Origin: Bacillota bacterium
GTDB lineage: Bacteria > Bacillota > Clostridia > Lachnospirales > Bianqueaceae
DNA: 64,000 bases
Assembly: GCA_017442735.1 (NCBI GenBank)
Contig: JAFRZE010000058.1
Location: 1-64,000, forward strand
Reading direction: 5' to 3'
Part shown: in pieces, positions 24,201 through 34,189 of the stretch
Position numbering within the stretch: the stretch's first letter is position 1
How the letters are laid out: every line of letters starts with the position of its first letter
The notes under the pieces: generated by a model
The model's input: the letters and a program-made list of their open reading frames with translations, nothing else
What the model was told of the DNA's origin: nothing
Database searches by the model: none
Program-made: the position numbers and the translations under genes

Positions 24201-25018
24201 GGATCGACCAGCTCCTGGTCAGAAAGGGTCTCGCGAAGAGCCGGGAAAAAGCGAAAGAATGGATCCTTGGCGGACTTGTCCTGGCAGAGGAGAAGCCGGT
24301 CAAAAAGCCCAGTGATCTTTTTTCTTCTGATGTGAAGATCCGGATTCTCCCGGCCGGTGAGGAATATGTCTCCCGCGGAGGGAAGAAGCTGGCGGGAGCA
24401 CTGGAAGGATTCGGCCTTTCCGTGGAAGGACTGACATGTCTGGACGCCGGCGCTTCAACAGGAGGATTTACCGACTGTCTGCTGAAACATGGAGCGTCCA
24501 GGGTTTACGCGGTCGATGTCGGGACGAATCAGCTGGATCAAAGCCTCCTGAAGGATCCCAGGGTGATCTCCATGGAGAATACGAATATCCGCACGATGGA
24601 TCCGGCACAGATCGAGCCATGTGGTTTTTTCTGCGCGGACCTTTCGTTCATATCCCTGAAACTGGTTCTTTCGAGCTTGCGAAAACTGGTCAGGAAAGAG
24701 GCAAAGGGCGTCGTACTGGTCAAACCGCAGTTTGAAGCCGGTAAGGCAGCGATCGGTAAAGGCGGGATCATCAAGGATCCGAAAGTCCATGTCCGTGTAC
24801 TGGAGGACGTGATCCAAAATGCCGGGGAATCAGGATTTGAAGCTCTTTCCCTTCTGCCTTCGCCTATTCGGGGCGGTGACGGAAATGTCGAATACCTGCT
24901 GCTTCTTTCGGCAGCGCCGGAAGAATCTACTGTCATAACGATCGGTCCGGAACGCATCCGGGAAACTGTCCGTCTGGCAACGATTCGTCTTTCGACGAAG
25001 GAAAAGCAAAGAGGATAA
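24158..25018 (+). CDS. tlyA: TlyA family rRNA 2'-O-methyltransferase
   Basis: The 286-residue protein has an N-terminal S4 RNA-binding domain (about 16-75, [20 protein letters not shown]) and an FtsJ-type SAM methyltransferase domain (LDAGASTGGFTDCLLKHGA, then DLSFISL and LVKPQFE). Family members 2'-O-methylate rRNA; annotations as haemolysins are historical. The first 14 residues precede the usual family start, and no other start is well placed. The nadK and argR genes that often separate tlyA from recN in Bacillota are absent here. Confidence 0.93.
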   Translation: MEEIQGKQGGEERIRIDQLLVRKGLAKSREKAKEWILGGLVLAEEKPVKKPSDLFSSDVKIRILPAGEEYVSRGGKKLAGALEGFGLSVEGLTCLDAGASTGGFTDCLLKHGASRVYAVDVGTNQLDQSLLKDPRVISMENTNIRTMDPAQIEPCGFFCADLSFISLKLVLSSLRKLVRKEAKGVVLVKPQFEAGKAAIGKGGIIKDPKVHVRVLEDVIQNAGESGFEALSLLPSPIRGGDGNVEYLLLLSAAPEESTVITIGPERIRETVRLATIRLSTKEKQRG

Positions 25019-25022
25019 ATAT

Positions 25023-26723
25023 ATGCTGAGTCATATCCGTGTACAGAATATAGCGCTGATCGATGAAGCCGAGATCGATCTGGAAGAGGGACTGAACGCG
25101 CTCACCGGCGAGACCGGTGCCGGTAAAAGTATTCTTCTGGGCGCGATCTCGCTGGCGCTCGGACAGAGAGGTTCAAAAGACGCTGTCCGGGATCCGTCCA
25201 GAGCGGCGGAAGTCGCGCTGCTGTTTACTGACTATAAGAACGAAGTGAAAGAAGCTCTGGAAGAGATGGGAGTCGAGGATACAGACAGCCAGATCCTGAT
25301 CCGCCGCCGGTTTCTTTCTTCCGGACGCTCAGCGAACTATATCAATGACGCCATGGTCACCCAGTCCCAGATCCGAAAGATCGCTTCCCTTCTGATCGAT
25401 ATCCACGGGCAGCATGAGCACCAGTCCCTGCTGAACCAGTCGCGCCATATCGATCTTCTGGACAGGTTTATCTCCGGCTCCGGAAAAGAACTGGAGAAAA
25501 TGGCCAGGCTGTTCGCGGAATACCAAGAGCTGGAGAAGGAACTTTCCCGTTTTCAGGAGAGCGGTCGGGATCGTGAAAGATTACTGTCCCTGATGGCGTA
25601 TGAACTTTCCGAGATCGAGGAAAACACCTGGAAAGAGGGAGAGGAAGAGAATCTCCTGGAAGAGCGGAAAAAGCTTGTTTACAGCGAAAAGCTCAAAGAA
25701 GAAAGCGCTAAAGCCTATCAGCAGCTGATCGGGGAAGGCAGAGAGGCCGGAGCCCTGGATCAGCTGGACGAGGCATTATCCTCTCTGAACCGTGTAGCGG
25801 GATACGATGAAGCTTTCTTTGCTCCGCAGATACAGACACTGGAAGAATCTACTTCCATTCTGCGTGATCTGGCGCATGAGCTGCGAAACTACAGCGAGGA
25901 GATCCAGGCGGATCCGGAAAGGCTTTCCGAGATCGAAGAACGCTATGACCGGATCCAGCATATCAAAAGCAAATACGGGAAGACACGGGAAAAAGTCGAG
26001 CAGTATTATCAGAAGACCAAGCAGGAATATCAGGATCTGGAGAACCTGGATGAAACGATCCGGCGCCTCGGCAGAAAACTGGACGAGGCAAAGAAAAAGA
26101 TGGGGGAGCAGGCGCAGGTCCTGACCGATATGAGAAAAGAAGCCGCACAGACGATCGAAAAGGAGATCACCGAGGTCCTTTCCACGCTGGAATTCGAGGA
26201 TCCGGTCTTCAGGATCGCCGTCGATGAAGCGCCGGTAGGCGCCAAGGGGCAGGATAAGGTCTGCTTTATGATCCGTACCAATGTCGGAGAGAAGGTGAAG
26301 CCTCTTTCCGAGATCGCTTCGGGCGGTGAGATGTCCAGAGTCATGCTGGCGATCAAGACCGTCCTGGCAAAACAGGATGAGATCGGAACGCTGATCTTTG
26401 ATGAGATCGATTCGGGCATCAGCGGACGGACGGCACAGTCCGTCGCAGAGAAAATGGCGCTGATCGCTGTGTATCATCAGGTGATCTGTGTCACGCATCT
26501 TCCCCAGATCGCGGCGATGGCAGATGTACACCTGCGGATCGAGAAGACGGCGGTGTCCGGCCATACCGTGACGAATGTCCTTCGGCTTTCGGAGGAAGAG
26601 ATCGGCACGGAGCTATCCCGCATGCTGGGCGGCGCGAAGATCACAGAAGCTGTTCGTGGGAACGCGGCGGAAATGAAATCTCTGGCTGACCGGGTCAAGA
26701 AAGAGCTAAGGAGTAAAGTGTGA
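25023..26723 (+). CDS. recN: DNA repair protein RecN
   Basis: The 566-residue SMC-like ATPase acts at DNA double-strand breaks. It starts MLSHIRVQNIALIDEAEIDL, with the Walker A GETGAGKS (31-38), a long coiled coil with hinge (about 150-390), the ABC signature LSEIASGGEMSR and Walker B LIFDEIDSGISG. A VTHLPQIAAMAD switch segment follows. Length is normal. It overlaps the next gene by GTGA. No LexA-type box was sought successfully upstream, since the gene is embedded in the train. Confidence 0.96.
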   Translation: MLSHIRVQNIALIDEAEIDLEEGLNALTGETGAGKSILLGAISLALGQRGSKDAVRDPSRAAEVALLFTDYKNEVKEALEEMGVEDTDSQILIRRRFLSSGRSANYINDAMVTQSQIRKIASLLIDIHGQHEHQSLLNQSRHIDLLDRFISGSGKELEKMARLFAEYQELEKELSRFQESGRDRERLLSLMAYELSEIEENTWKEGEEENLLEERKKLVYSEKLKEESAKAYQQLIGEGREAGALDQLDEALSSLNRVAGYDEAFFAPQIQTLEESTSILRDLAHELRNYSEEIQADPERLSEIEERYDRIQHIKSKYGKTREKVEQYYQKTKQEYQDLENLDETIRRLGRKLDEAKKKMGEQAQVLTDMRKEAAQTIEKEITEVLSTLEFEDPVFRIAVDEAPVGAKGQDKVCFMIRTNVGEKVKPLSEIASGGEMSRVMLAIKTVLAKQDEIGTLIFDEIDSGISGRTAQSVAEKMALIAVYHQVICVTHLPQIAAMADVHLRIEKTAVSGHTVTNVLRLSEEEIGTELSRMLGGAKITEAVRGNAAEMKSLADRVKKELRSKV

Positions 26724-27982
26724 CAGATCTTGTAATTATCGGTGGAGGAATGTGCGGACTGGTCCTGGCGGGACTGGCCGGCGAATCCGGTTTTCGCACG
26801 ATACTGCTGGAAAAAACGGACCGTGTCGGCAAGAAGATCCTGGCTACAGGAAACGGACGCTGCAATCTGGCCAACCGCGATTTTTCGATCGAGCATTTTC
26901 ACGGAAGCGCGCTGGAACAGGCGAGACGTGTCTTTGAGCTTTACGGCCAGGACCGGATCGAGGCATTCTGGGAAGAAAACGGGATCACCTACCTGGAAGA
27001 GGATGGCAGATGCTATCCCAGAAGCCTTCAGGCGTCTTCGGTGCTGAACGTCCTTCGCAGATCGATCGATCGGTATGAGCAGGCAGGTTCTGTAAAAGTC
27101 CTGACATCATCGCCCGCGACAAAGATCGTGTATGACGCGAAGAAAAAAGTCTATCGGGTCACGGTCAGGACCGAGACAAATACGCAGAATATACTGGAAG
27201 CCAGGAATGTCGTCCTTACGACCGGAGGGAAGGCTTCACCCAGACTGGGATCGGCGGGAGAAGGACTCTCTATCGCTGAACATATGGGGATCAGAGTCAC
27301 AGATCTCAGGCCCGGGCTCTGCCGGCTGCTTTCGAAAGATCCGATGGTTCGGAGACTGGCAGGCGTCAGGATAAAGGCCAGGGTAAGCCTGATCTGTGAA
27401 AAAGAGATCCTTTCTTCCATGATTGACGAGATCTTGTTCACGGATGACGGGATTTCCGGCCCTGTCGTCATAGAGCAGAGCCGTCTGGCAGGAGACATGA
27501 TCGAAGCGGAAAAGAAGATACGCATCGGGATCGATCTGTGTGAAGAGATATCCAAAGGGGAACTATTCGCCCTCCTGGAGAAAAGATTCAGATCTTTAAT
27601 GGATCTTTCGGCGGAAGACGCGCTGGAGGGATTCATACACAAGAAACTGATCCCGGAAGTGCTGAGGATATCCGGGATCGATCGGAAAGAAAACTGCGGG
27701 AAGCTGAACCGGAAGCAGCTTGGCAGTCTGGCGGAAACACTGAAAGATATTCCGGTAACGGACCTGTCCCTCGACAGTTTCCGGGAGGCGCAGGTCACGA
27801 TCGGCGGTATCGCCGGGGAAGAACTGGGAGACGGGCTGATGTCCCGAAAGTATCCGGGACTGTTTTTCGGCGGAGAGATCGTCGATCTGGATGGCGATTG
27901 CGGCGGATATAACCTGATGTGGGCTGTGGCCAGTGCTCTGTGGATCCGCGATCATCTTCCTGAGGAAACGACGAATGGATAA
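26720..27982 (+). CDS. FAD-dependent oxidoreductase, HI0933/BaiN family
   Basis: GTG 26720 overlaps the recN stop. The 420-residue flavoprotein has the N-terminal dinucleotide-binding motif VIIGGGMCGLVLAGLAG, the family segment GKKILATGNGRCNLAN, TTGGKASPRLGSAGEG and the C-terminal FAD-binding GLFFGGEIVDLDGDCGGYNL. Members are widespread in Firmicutes; BaiN was linked to bile-acid dehydroxylation in gut Clostridia, but most have unknown substrates. The housekeeping location argues for a general redox role. Confidence 0.85.
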   Translation: MTDLVIIGGGMCGLVLAGLAGESGFRTILLEKTDRVGKKILATGNGRCNLANRDFSIEHFHGSALEQARRVFELYGQDRIEAFWEENGITYLEEDGRCYPRSLQASSVLNVLRRSIDRYEQAGSVKVLTSSPATKIVYDAKKKVYRVTVRTETNTQNILEARNVVLTTGGKASPRLGSAGEGLSIAEHMGIRVTDLRPGLCRLLSKDPMVRRLAGVRIKARVSLICEKEILSSMIDEILFTDDGISGPVVIEQSRLAGDMIEAEKKIRIGIDLCEEISKGELFALLEKRFRSLMDLSAEDALEGFIHKKLIPEVLRISGIDRKENCGKLNRKQLGSLAETLKDIPVTDLSLDSFREAQVTIGGIAGEELGDGLMSRKYPGLFFGGEIVDLDGDCGGYNLMWAVASALWIRDHLPEETTNG

Positions 27983-28553
27983 AAAGACTCTTCGCAGGAT
28001 CGCCAAAGAACGCCGCGCCGCGTTTTTTCCTACCGATGAAAGAAAAAAAGAGGATCAGTATATTTGTGAAGAGATCCGGAAGCTATGGGCCAGCTATGAT
28101 AAGATCTTCATCTATCATTCTTTCGGGTCGGAAGTGGATACGGAAAAGCTGATCCGATCAGCCTTTCTGGAGGGGAAGAAAGTCTTTCTCCCCCGAATTG
28201 ATGCCAGGAAAGAGATGCGGTTTCATCAGATCCGATCGGATACGAAGCTGGTTTCTCATATCTTTGGAATGCAGGAACCGCCGGAGGACTGCCCGGTCCT
28301 TGAAGCGGATGATAATAGCCTGATCCTGGTTCCCGGTCTTCTGTTTGATCGAAACGGATATCGGCTCGGATACGGCGGCGGCTATTATGACCGGTATATC
28401 AGTGAACATCCGCAGGCAATGCCGGTCGGCATCTGCTATAGTATACAGATGACAGAAGAACTTCCTACCGAGGCTTATGATCAGCGGGTACGTCTGTTGA
28501 TCGCCGGGTGTGAAACGATAGAAATATCAGAGCAGGAGCAATACGTTTTATGA
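27975..28553 (+). CDS. 5-formyltetrahydrofolate cyclo-ligase
   Basis: ATG 27975 gives the family start MDKKTLRRIAKERRAAF and overlaps the upstream gene by eight bases. The 192-residue enzyme uses ATP to convert 5-formyl-THF to 5,10-methenyl-THF, returning it to the active folate pool. The signature LGYGGGYYDRYI with preceding LVPGLLFDRNGYR is present. It couples to ruvA by ATGA. It belongs functionally with metF/metH upstream in the window. Confidence 0.93.
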   Translation: MDKKTLRRIAKERRAAFFPTDERKKEDQYICEEIRKLWASYDKIFIYHSFGSEVDTEKLIRSAFLEGKKVFLPRIDARKEMRFHQIRSDTKLVSHIFGMQEPPEDCPVLEADDNSLILVPGLLFDRNGYRLGYGGGYYDRYISEHPQAMPVGICYSIQMTEELPTEAYDQRVRLLIAGCETIEISEQEQYVL

Positions 28554-29155
28554 TCGCATATGTTAAAGGTACTTTGGAAGAATTGGAACAGGACGCGGCG
28601 CTGATCGATGTCGGCGGTCTGGGATACCGGGTCTATACGCCTATCTCGGAAGAGCTGATCCGTCACGGTATCGGCAGTGAAGTACGACTCTATACGTATC
28701 TGAATGTACGGGAAGACGCTATGGTTCTCTATGGTTTTCTGGAGAAGAGTACGCTTTCTTTATTTGAACAGCTGATCAGTGTGACCGGTGTGGGGCCCAG
28801 ATCCGCTCTGATGATCTTAAGTACGCTGAGTCCGCAGCAGGTCATCAGCGCGGTGATCTCGGACGATAAGAAGACCCTTTCCTCCGTGTCCGGGATCGGC
28901 GCCAAGACGGCCAGCCGTATTATTCTGGATCTGAAGGATAAGGTAGGCAAGATCGGCATTACGTCAGAAGACTCCGGGTTCACGCTGCCGCAGGCCGCTG
29001 TGCAGGCGGGACCCTATCAGGAAGCGGTGGAAGCGCTTGTATCACTGGGCTTTTCTCAGAGCGAAGCTTCCCGCGCGGTCAGCAGGGTGACTGCTTCTTC
29101 CGGAGATCTTTCGCTGGAAGATATCATCCGCGCCAGTCTGAAAATACTATACTAA
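28550..29155 (+). CDS. ruvA: Holliday junction branch-migration protein RuvA
   Basis: The 201-residue junction-binding subunit has an N-terminal OB fold (MIAYVKGTLEELEQDAALID, GYRVYTP), two helix-hairpin-helix motifs (ISVTGVGPRSALMIL and SGIGAKTASRIILDLKDK) and a C-terminal RuvB-contacting UBA-like domain (EALVSLGFSQSEASRAV). Its start overlaps the cyclo-ligase, and ruvB follows after 15 bases. ruvC is absent, normal for Firmicutes, which use RecU or other resolvases. Confidence 0.97.
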   Translation: MIAYVKGTLEELEQDAALIDVGGLGYRVYTPISEELIRHGIGSEVRLYTYLNVREDAMVLYGFLEKSTLSLFEQLISVTGVGPRSALMILSTLSPQQVISAVISDDKKTLSSVSGIGAKTASRIILDLKDKVGKIGITSEDSGFTLPQAAVQAGPYQEAVEALVSLGFSQSEASRAVSRVTASSGDLSLEDIIRASLKILY

Positions 29156-29170
29156 GAGGTAGAGCAGATC

Positions 29171-30250
29171 ATGTTACAGCAGGATCAGTTGGAAGAAAAA
29201 CTGCAGGCCTTCGGAAGGCTGATGGATACCAAGGCCAGGCAGGAAGAAAAGGATACGGAAAAGAGTCTCCGTCCCAGGACATTTGACGAATATATCGGTC
29301 AGGACGAAGTCAAGGAGAATCTGAAACTGTTTATCACTGCGGCCAAGCAACGCAAGGAGCCGCTGGATCACGCGCTCTTTTACGGGCCTCCCGGACTGGG
29401 CAAAACATCCATCGCCATGCTGATCGCCAGCGAGATGGGTGTGAATATCAAGATCACCACCGGTCCCGCTATCGAGCGGCCGGGGGATATGGCAGCGATC
29501 CTCAATAACCTGAGCGAGGGAGACGTACTTTTCATCGATGAGATCCATCGCCTGAACCGACAGGTCGAAGAGGTTCTGTATCCGGCTATGGAAGACTATG
29601 CCGTGGATATTCTGATCGGAAAAGGACCGCAGGCCAAATCGATCCGGCTCGATATCCCCAGGTTTACGCTGATCGGAGCGACAACGAGGGCCGGGCTTTT
29701 ATCCGCGCCTTTGCGGGACAGATTCGGACTTGTCAATCATATGGAATTCTATGGGGTGAACGATCTGGCAAAGATCGTCACCAATTCCGCGAAGACACTG
29801 GAAGTACAGATCGATCAGGCAGGCGCCGAGGAGATCGCCAGAAGATCCAGAGGAACGCCGAGACTTGCCAACCGGCTGCTCAGGCGTGTGCGGGACTTCG
29901 CGCAGGTACGCTACGGCGGAGTGATCGATGAAGATGTAGCGGCGGTAGCGCTGGACGCCCTGAAGGTAGACCCGAACGGGCTGGACAGTGTCGACCGGAA
30001 GATGCTGACGACCATGATGGAACTGTACGGAGGTGGCCCGGTAGGTCTCGATACGCTGGCGGCTTCTATCGGCGAAGATGCCGGAACGATCGAAGACGTC
30101 TGTGAACCTTATCTGATGCAGAAAGGTTTTCTGCAGCGGACTCCGCGCGGCCGGATGGTCACGAATTACTGCCGGGAGTATTTCCACTATCCGGCGGCTT
30201 CAGATAACGCGGCGGCACGAAAAGAAAGTGAACAGATCACTTTATACTGA
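29171..30250 (+). CDS. ruvB: Holliday junction ATPase RuvB
   Basis: The 359-residue AAA+ motor drives branch migration with RuvA. It shows [11 protein letters not shown], Walker [10 protein letters not shown], Walker [10 protein letters not shown], the sensor segment [19 protein letters not shown] and the C-terminal winged helix ([14 protein letters not shown]). The 25-residue N-terminal extension before the core is modest. SD TAAGAGGTAGAG precedes ATG 29171. Confidence 0.97.
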   Translation: MLQQDQLEEKLQAFGRLMDTKARQEEKDTEKSLRPRTFDEYIGQDEVKENLKLFITAAKQRKEPLDHALFYGPPGLGKTSIAMLIASEMGVNIKITTGPAIERPGDMAAILNNLSEGDVLFIDEIHRLNRQVEEVLYPAMEDYAVDILIGKGPQAKSIRLDIPRFTLIGATTRAGLLSAPLRDRFGLVNHMEFYGVNDLAKIVTNSAKTLEVQIDQAGAEEIARRSRGTPRLANRLLRRVRDFAQVRYGGVIDEDVAAVALDALKVDPNGLDSVDRKMLTTMMELYGGGPVGLDTLAASIGEDAGTIEDVCEPYLMQKGFLQRTPRGRMVTNYCREYFHYPAASDNAAARKESEQITLY

Positions 30251-30256
30251 TTGCTT

Positions 30257-32659
30257 ATGATCAAAAACTATCAACCGGAGATCCTTTCTCCGGCAGGAAC
30301 TTTTTCCTGTTTTCTTTCGGCGCTCGGCTCGGGAGCGGATGCTGTCTACTTCGGCGGACAGTTGTTCAACGCCCGTGCCGGGGCCGGTAATTTTTCAAAA
30401 GACGAGATCAGAGAGACGGTCCGTCTGGCCAGACTATACGGTGTCCGAACGCATCTGACCGTGAATATCTCGGTCAAAGAAAAAGAATGGGAATCGCTGA
30501 AAGCGTTTCTCCATGAGATCCTCCCTTTGGGGATCGACGCGGTCATCGTACAGGATCCGGCGGTCGCCTCTTATATAGGTTCGCATTTTCCGAATGTAGA
30601 GCTTCATGCCAGTACGCAGATGGCAGTCACCAATCTGGACGGCGTGAAATGGATGGAGACCCTCGGTTTCAAACGGGTTGTACTCGCGAGGGAACTGTCC
30701 CTGTCCGAGATCGAGTATATCCGGTCCCGTTCGGATATGCAGCTGGAGGTCTTTATTCACGGCGCGCTCTGTTACAGCTACAGCGGGCGGTGTCTGATGA
30801 GTTCTTTCCACGGCGGCCGGTCCGGAAACCGGGGACAGTGCGCGCAGCCATGCAGAATGCCGTACATCGTCCAGTTGGGAGAGGATCGTTCAAAAACCGG
30901 ACATTATCTGAGTCTGAAAGACCGTTCCGCCTTCTCGGTTTTAAATGAGCTCATGGATCTCAGGATCGATTCCTTCAAGATCGAAGGACGGATGAAGTCA
31001 GAAGCTTATGTGAGCGGTGTGACGAGATTTTATCAGGAACTGAAAAACAATTATCTTCAGACGGGAAGTATCGGAAAGATCGAGCCGGCAAAGCTGGAAG
31101 AAATCATGCAGCTTTATAACCGGGGCAGTTTTACCGATGGCTATTTCCGGGATAAAACACATATGATCGAACCGGGTGATCCGAAAAACCATGGGATCCG
31201 GATCGGGAAAGCCCGAGTGACCGGAAGCAGTCAGATACGGATCGAATCGGATCATCCGCTGCATGCCGGTGACGAACTGAAGATCGGATTTGACGGTAAA
31301 GCCGCGGAGATCAGACTGGCCGGATCTATGATCAAAGACGATCATACGGCCGTACTGGACCTGAAAGGGGTACCAGCGGGCAGCCGCACAGCCGAAGTCA
31401 GACGGATCGTGGATCCGGTACTGAATGAACGACTGGTGTCCGAAGCGATGAAGCTGCCTGTGATCGAGATTTCACTTGAAGGGACCCTGAAAGAGGGAGA
31501 AGCCTCTTTCTGGAGCGCCTGTGCGAAGGGTGAACGGATTCGTCTGTCCGGCCCGATACCTGAAAAAGCGAAAATGCGTCCGACCGATGAGGAAACGATC
31601 CGACAGCAGCTTGGGCGACTGGGCGGAACATCTTTTGTCCTTTCCGACTGTCAAATCAGCATGGAGGACGAACTCTTTGTTCCAGTTTCCCGGCTGAACG
31701 AACTTAGAAGAAACATCGTCCGGATGATGCAGGAGAAGCTGGAGGAAAGATCGCTGGCAAAAAGCAGCCGGGGAGTCTTCTCCGAAGCGATCGTTCTTAC
31801 TGAAAACAAAGAGAAAAACCCGGATCAGGAAACGAAGATCCAGATCCTTGTTCAGTCCGGCCCACAACTTCAGAAAACTCTGGAAAAGCGATCGGCCTTT
31901 GGAAAGGCAACGGTCATTCTGCTTTCCATGGAAGGCTTCCTGAGAGAAGATAAAGAAAGAATCCTTCAAAGGATCGAAGAAAACGGGATCGGCAAAGAGC
32001 AAATTATCCTGCAGCTGCCGCTCACGGCAAGGGATTCACATAGACAGATCGTAACAGAAGAAATAAAAAGCTGGATGGATGCGGGGATCGACAAGTTTGA
32101 AGCGTCCCTTCCCGGACAGGTCCTTTGGATCGAAAATCTTGGCGCAAAAGTATTCGCCGGACCGGATATGGGAATCTGGAACAGGCTCAGCGCAGAGATC
32201 TTAAAGCGGCAGACGGAAGGCTTCTGTATCAGCCGGGAACTGTCCGCGAAAGAGGTCGGGGAACTGAAGAGCCCGGAAGGCGCAGTTCTGACGATCTACG
32301 GAAGGATCCCGTATATGATCACCGAACAGTGCCCGGTCAGGGAATGCTTTGGCTGCAGAAAGGATCAGGACAGTTACTTTCTGATCGATCGGAAGGGCGA
32401 AAAGATCCGGGGCATCTGTCACCATGACCTGTGTTATAATGTATTCTATTCTGAAGATCCCGCGGTGATCTCAAAGAAGAGCGGATATCTTCAAAGGATC
32501 CTCACGGGCAAACAGAAAAGCCCGGCGGATATCCTGAGGATCGAACTGACGACTGAGACAGAAGAAGAGACCCTGGATATTTTTTCTTTTCTTCTGGATG
32601 AGAACTATACAGCGAAAATGGAAATATCAGAAGGACATTTCAGAAAGGAGGTGATGTGA
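30257..32659 (+). CDS. U32 family peptidase (collagenase-like, RlhA-type)
   Basis: ATG 30257 is taken as the start (an in-frame TTG at 30251 has no better ribosome site). The 800-residue protein begins PEILSPAGTFSCFLSALGSG and has the U32 core GADAVYFGG, LHASTQMAV, FIHGALCYSYSGRCLMSSFHGGRSGNRG (split here by family Cys) and AQPCRMPY. A long second half corresponds to the DUF3656 and repeat domain. E. coli RlhA of this family hydroxylates 23S rRNA, so an iron-sulfur, prephenate-dependent RNA-modification role is possible. Protease activity is not established by sequence. Confidence 0.85.
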   Translation: MIKNYQPEILSPAGTFSCFLSALGSGADAVYFGGQLFNARAGAGNFSKDEIRETVRLARLYGVRTHLTVNISVKEKEWESLKAFLHEILPLGIDAVIVQDPAVASYIGSHFPNVELHASTQMAVTNLDGVKWMETLGFKRVVLARELSLSEIEYIRSRSDMQLEVFIHGALCYSYSGRCLMSSFHGGRSGNRGQCAQPCRMPYIVQLGEDRSKTGHYLSLKDRSAFSVLNELMDLRIDSFKIEGRMKSEAYVSGVTRFYQELKNNYLQTGSIGKIEPAKLEEIMQLYNRGSFTDGYFRDKTHMIEPGDPKNHGIRIGKARVTGSSQIRIESDHPLHAGDELKIGFDGKAAEIRLAGSMIKDDHTAVLDLKGVPAGSRTAEVRRIVDPVLNERLVSEAMKLPVIEISLEGTLKEGEASFWSACAKGERIRLSGPIPEKAKMRPTDEETIRQQLGRLGGTSFVLSDCQISMEDELFVPVSRLNELRRNIVRMMQEKLEERSLAKSSRGVFSEAIVLTENKEKNPDQETKIQILVQSGPQLQKTLEKRSAFGKATVILLSMEGFLREDKERILQRIEENGIGKEQIILQLPLTARDSHRQIVTEEIKSWMDAGIDKFEASLPGQVLWIENLGAKVFAGPDMGIWNRLSAEILKRQTEGFCISRELSAKEVGELKSPEGAVLTIYGRIPYMITEQCPVRECFGCRKDQDSYFLIDRKGEKIRGICHHDLCYNVFYSEDPAVISKKSGYLQRILTGKQKSPADILRIELTTETEEETLDIFSFLLDENYTAKMEISEGHFRKEVM

Positions 32660-34189
32660 TTGTTCCAGATGACCGCGCTGGTGGCAAAATATGTTGATCT
32701 GGCGCTGATTCTGCTGTTTACGGGCATGGGATATTACATGTATCTGAAAAAGCCCAGCAGCATCGTCTGTAAGGAACTGTTCGCGTATCAGACTGCCATC
32801 ATCATCCTTTTTAATATTCTTTCCTTCGTGCTGATTATTCTGCGGGAATACCATACGGCCAAAACCGTGGAAGAAGCGATCGAATCCGGTATCCTCAGCG
32901 AAGGGACCCATTTCCAGACGATCCGCGGCATTATGCTCAAAATGCAGCAGATCACGGAACATTTCCTTCCTTCGTGGCTGAGGTTCAGTGTTGTTTTCAC
33001 ATTGTTGATCTATCTGGTCCTTTTGCTTGGTATGTATTTGCTGATCCACAAACTGCACCGGCATACCAACCGCCTTTTATGGAATTGTGTTTTTATGCTG
33101 ATGTCGATCGGGTTTATCGTTCTCTGGAGACTGGACCAGGAGACCGCCCGCTATCAGGTGTACTGGCTGGCGGCGGGATTCGTCGTGATCAACGTGGTCA
33201 TGCTGTTCTTCCATGGGCGCTGGATCTGGAACATTCCCGTATGGCTGTTCCTATTGGGAAGCGTCGGGCTGATCGTTCTGCCTTTCATTTTCCCCAATGA
33301 AGCCTATGGATCGCTCAACTGGGTCTATATCAAGGGCTTAAGTTTCCAGCCTTCGGAATTCGTCAAGATCCTCTTTGCTTTTTTCCTGGCGGTGATCTAT
33401 ACGAAAAACAGAAAACTGTATTCCGTGCTGGTGGCGGGAGCTGTTACCGGTTTTATGGCTTTGGTGCTGCTGGTCCAGAGAGACCTGGGCACGCTGCTGA
33501 TCTTCGGGATCCTTGCCTGGATGATGACCTATGACTATGTGGGCAAGGGCTATGTGCTCTGGGGCGGACTGATCCTTGTCGCAGTCGCGGGTTACGCGGC
33601 GTATCATTTGTTCGAACACGTTCAGGTCCGGTTTGATATCTGGCTGGATCCGTGGGAGGACGTCAACGGACAGGGATATCAGATCGCCCAGTCCCTCTTC
33701 GCTATCACAGACGGAGGATTCTTCGGTACAGGCCTCTTCCAGGGGTCGCCGGGTTATATTCCCGCGCGTACGACGGATATGATCTTCGCGGTCATCGTGG
33801 AAGAATTCGGCGGTGTATTCGCGATCTTCGTCCTGCTGATCTATCTGCTGATGTTCCTTTTCGTTATGGAAACGGGACGAAGAGAACGTAATCAGTTTAG
33901 ACGCAATCTCCTGGTGGCATTCGGCATTTTGTTTATGACTCAGACATTTATCATCGTAGGCGGCGTGATCAAGCTGATCCCGTTGACGGGCGTTACGCTG
34001 CCGTTTATCAGTTACGGCGGCAGTTCGCTTCTGTCCAGCTTTATTACCATAGGGATCATCGAAGCGGTCATCCGTCTGTACAGAATCGACAGAGAGGAGG
34101 CGAGGAAGCATGCAAGGCAGCAGGCGCCAGCAAGGCCGGGCAGGGGCAAAGGCTCGATCCGGCCGTTCGAGTTCGACGATCCCTTCTAG
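32660..34189 (+). CDS. FtsW/RodA/SpoVE-family peptidoglycan glycosyltransferase
   Basis: TTG 32660 lies eight bases after AGGAGG. The 509-residue membrane protein has about ten transmembrane helices and the SEDS hallmarks FQPSEFVKI, LVQRDLGTLLIF and ITDGGFFGTGLFQGSPGYIP, ending LTGVTLPFISYGGSSLLSSF. SEDS proteins polymerise lipid II and work with a class B PBP, and exactly such a PBP overlaps its 3' end. An N-terminal extension (about 130 residues with extra helices) precedes the core. Whether it serves division or elongation cannot be decided from sequence. Confidence 0.93.
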   Translation: MFQMTALVAKYVDLALILLFTGMGYYMYLKKPSSIVCKELFAYQTAIIILFNILSFVLIILREYHTAKTVEEAIESGILSEGTHFQTIRGIMLKMQQITEHFLPSWLRFSVVFTLLIYLVLLLGMYLLIHKLHRHTNRLLWNCVFMLMSIGFIVLWRLDQETARYQVYWLAAGFVVINVVMLFFHGRWIWNIPVWLFLLGSVGLIVLPFIFPNEAYGSLNWVYIKGLSFQPSEFVKILFAFFLAVIYTKNRKLYSVLVAGAVTGFMALVLLVQRDLGTLLIFGILAWMMTYDYVGKGYVLWGGLILVAVAGYAAYHLFEHVQVRFDIWLDPWEDVNGQGYQIAQSLFAITDGGFFGTGLFQGSPGYIPARTTDMIFAVIVEEFGGVFAIFVLLIYLLMFLFVMETGRRERNQFRRNLLVAFGILFMTQTFIIVGGVIKLIPLTGVTLPFISYGGSSLLSSFITIGIIEAVIRLYRIDREEARKHARQQAPARPGRGKGSIRPFEFDDPF

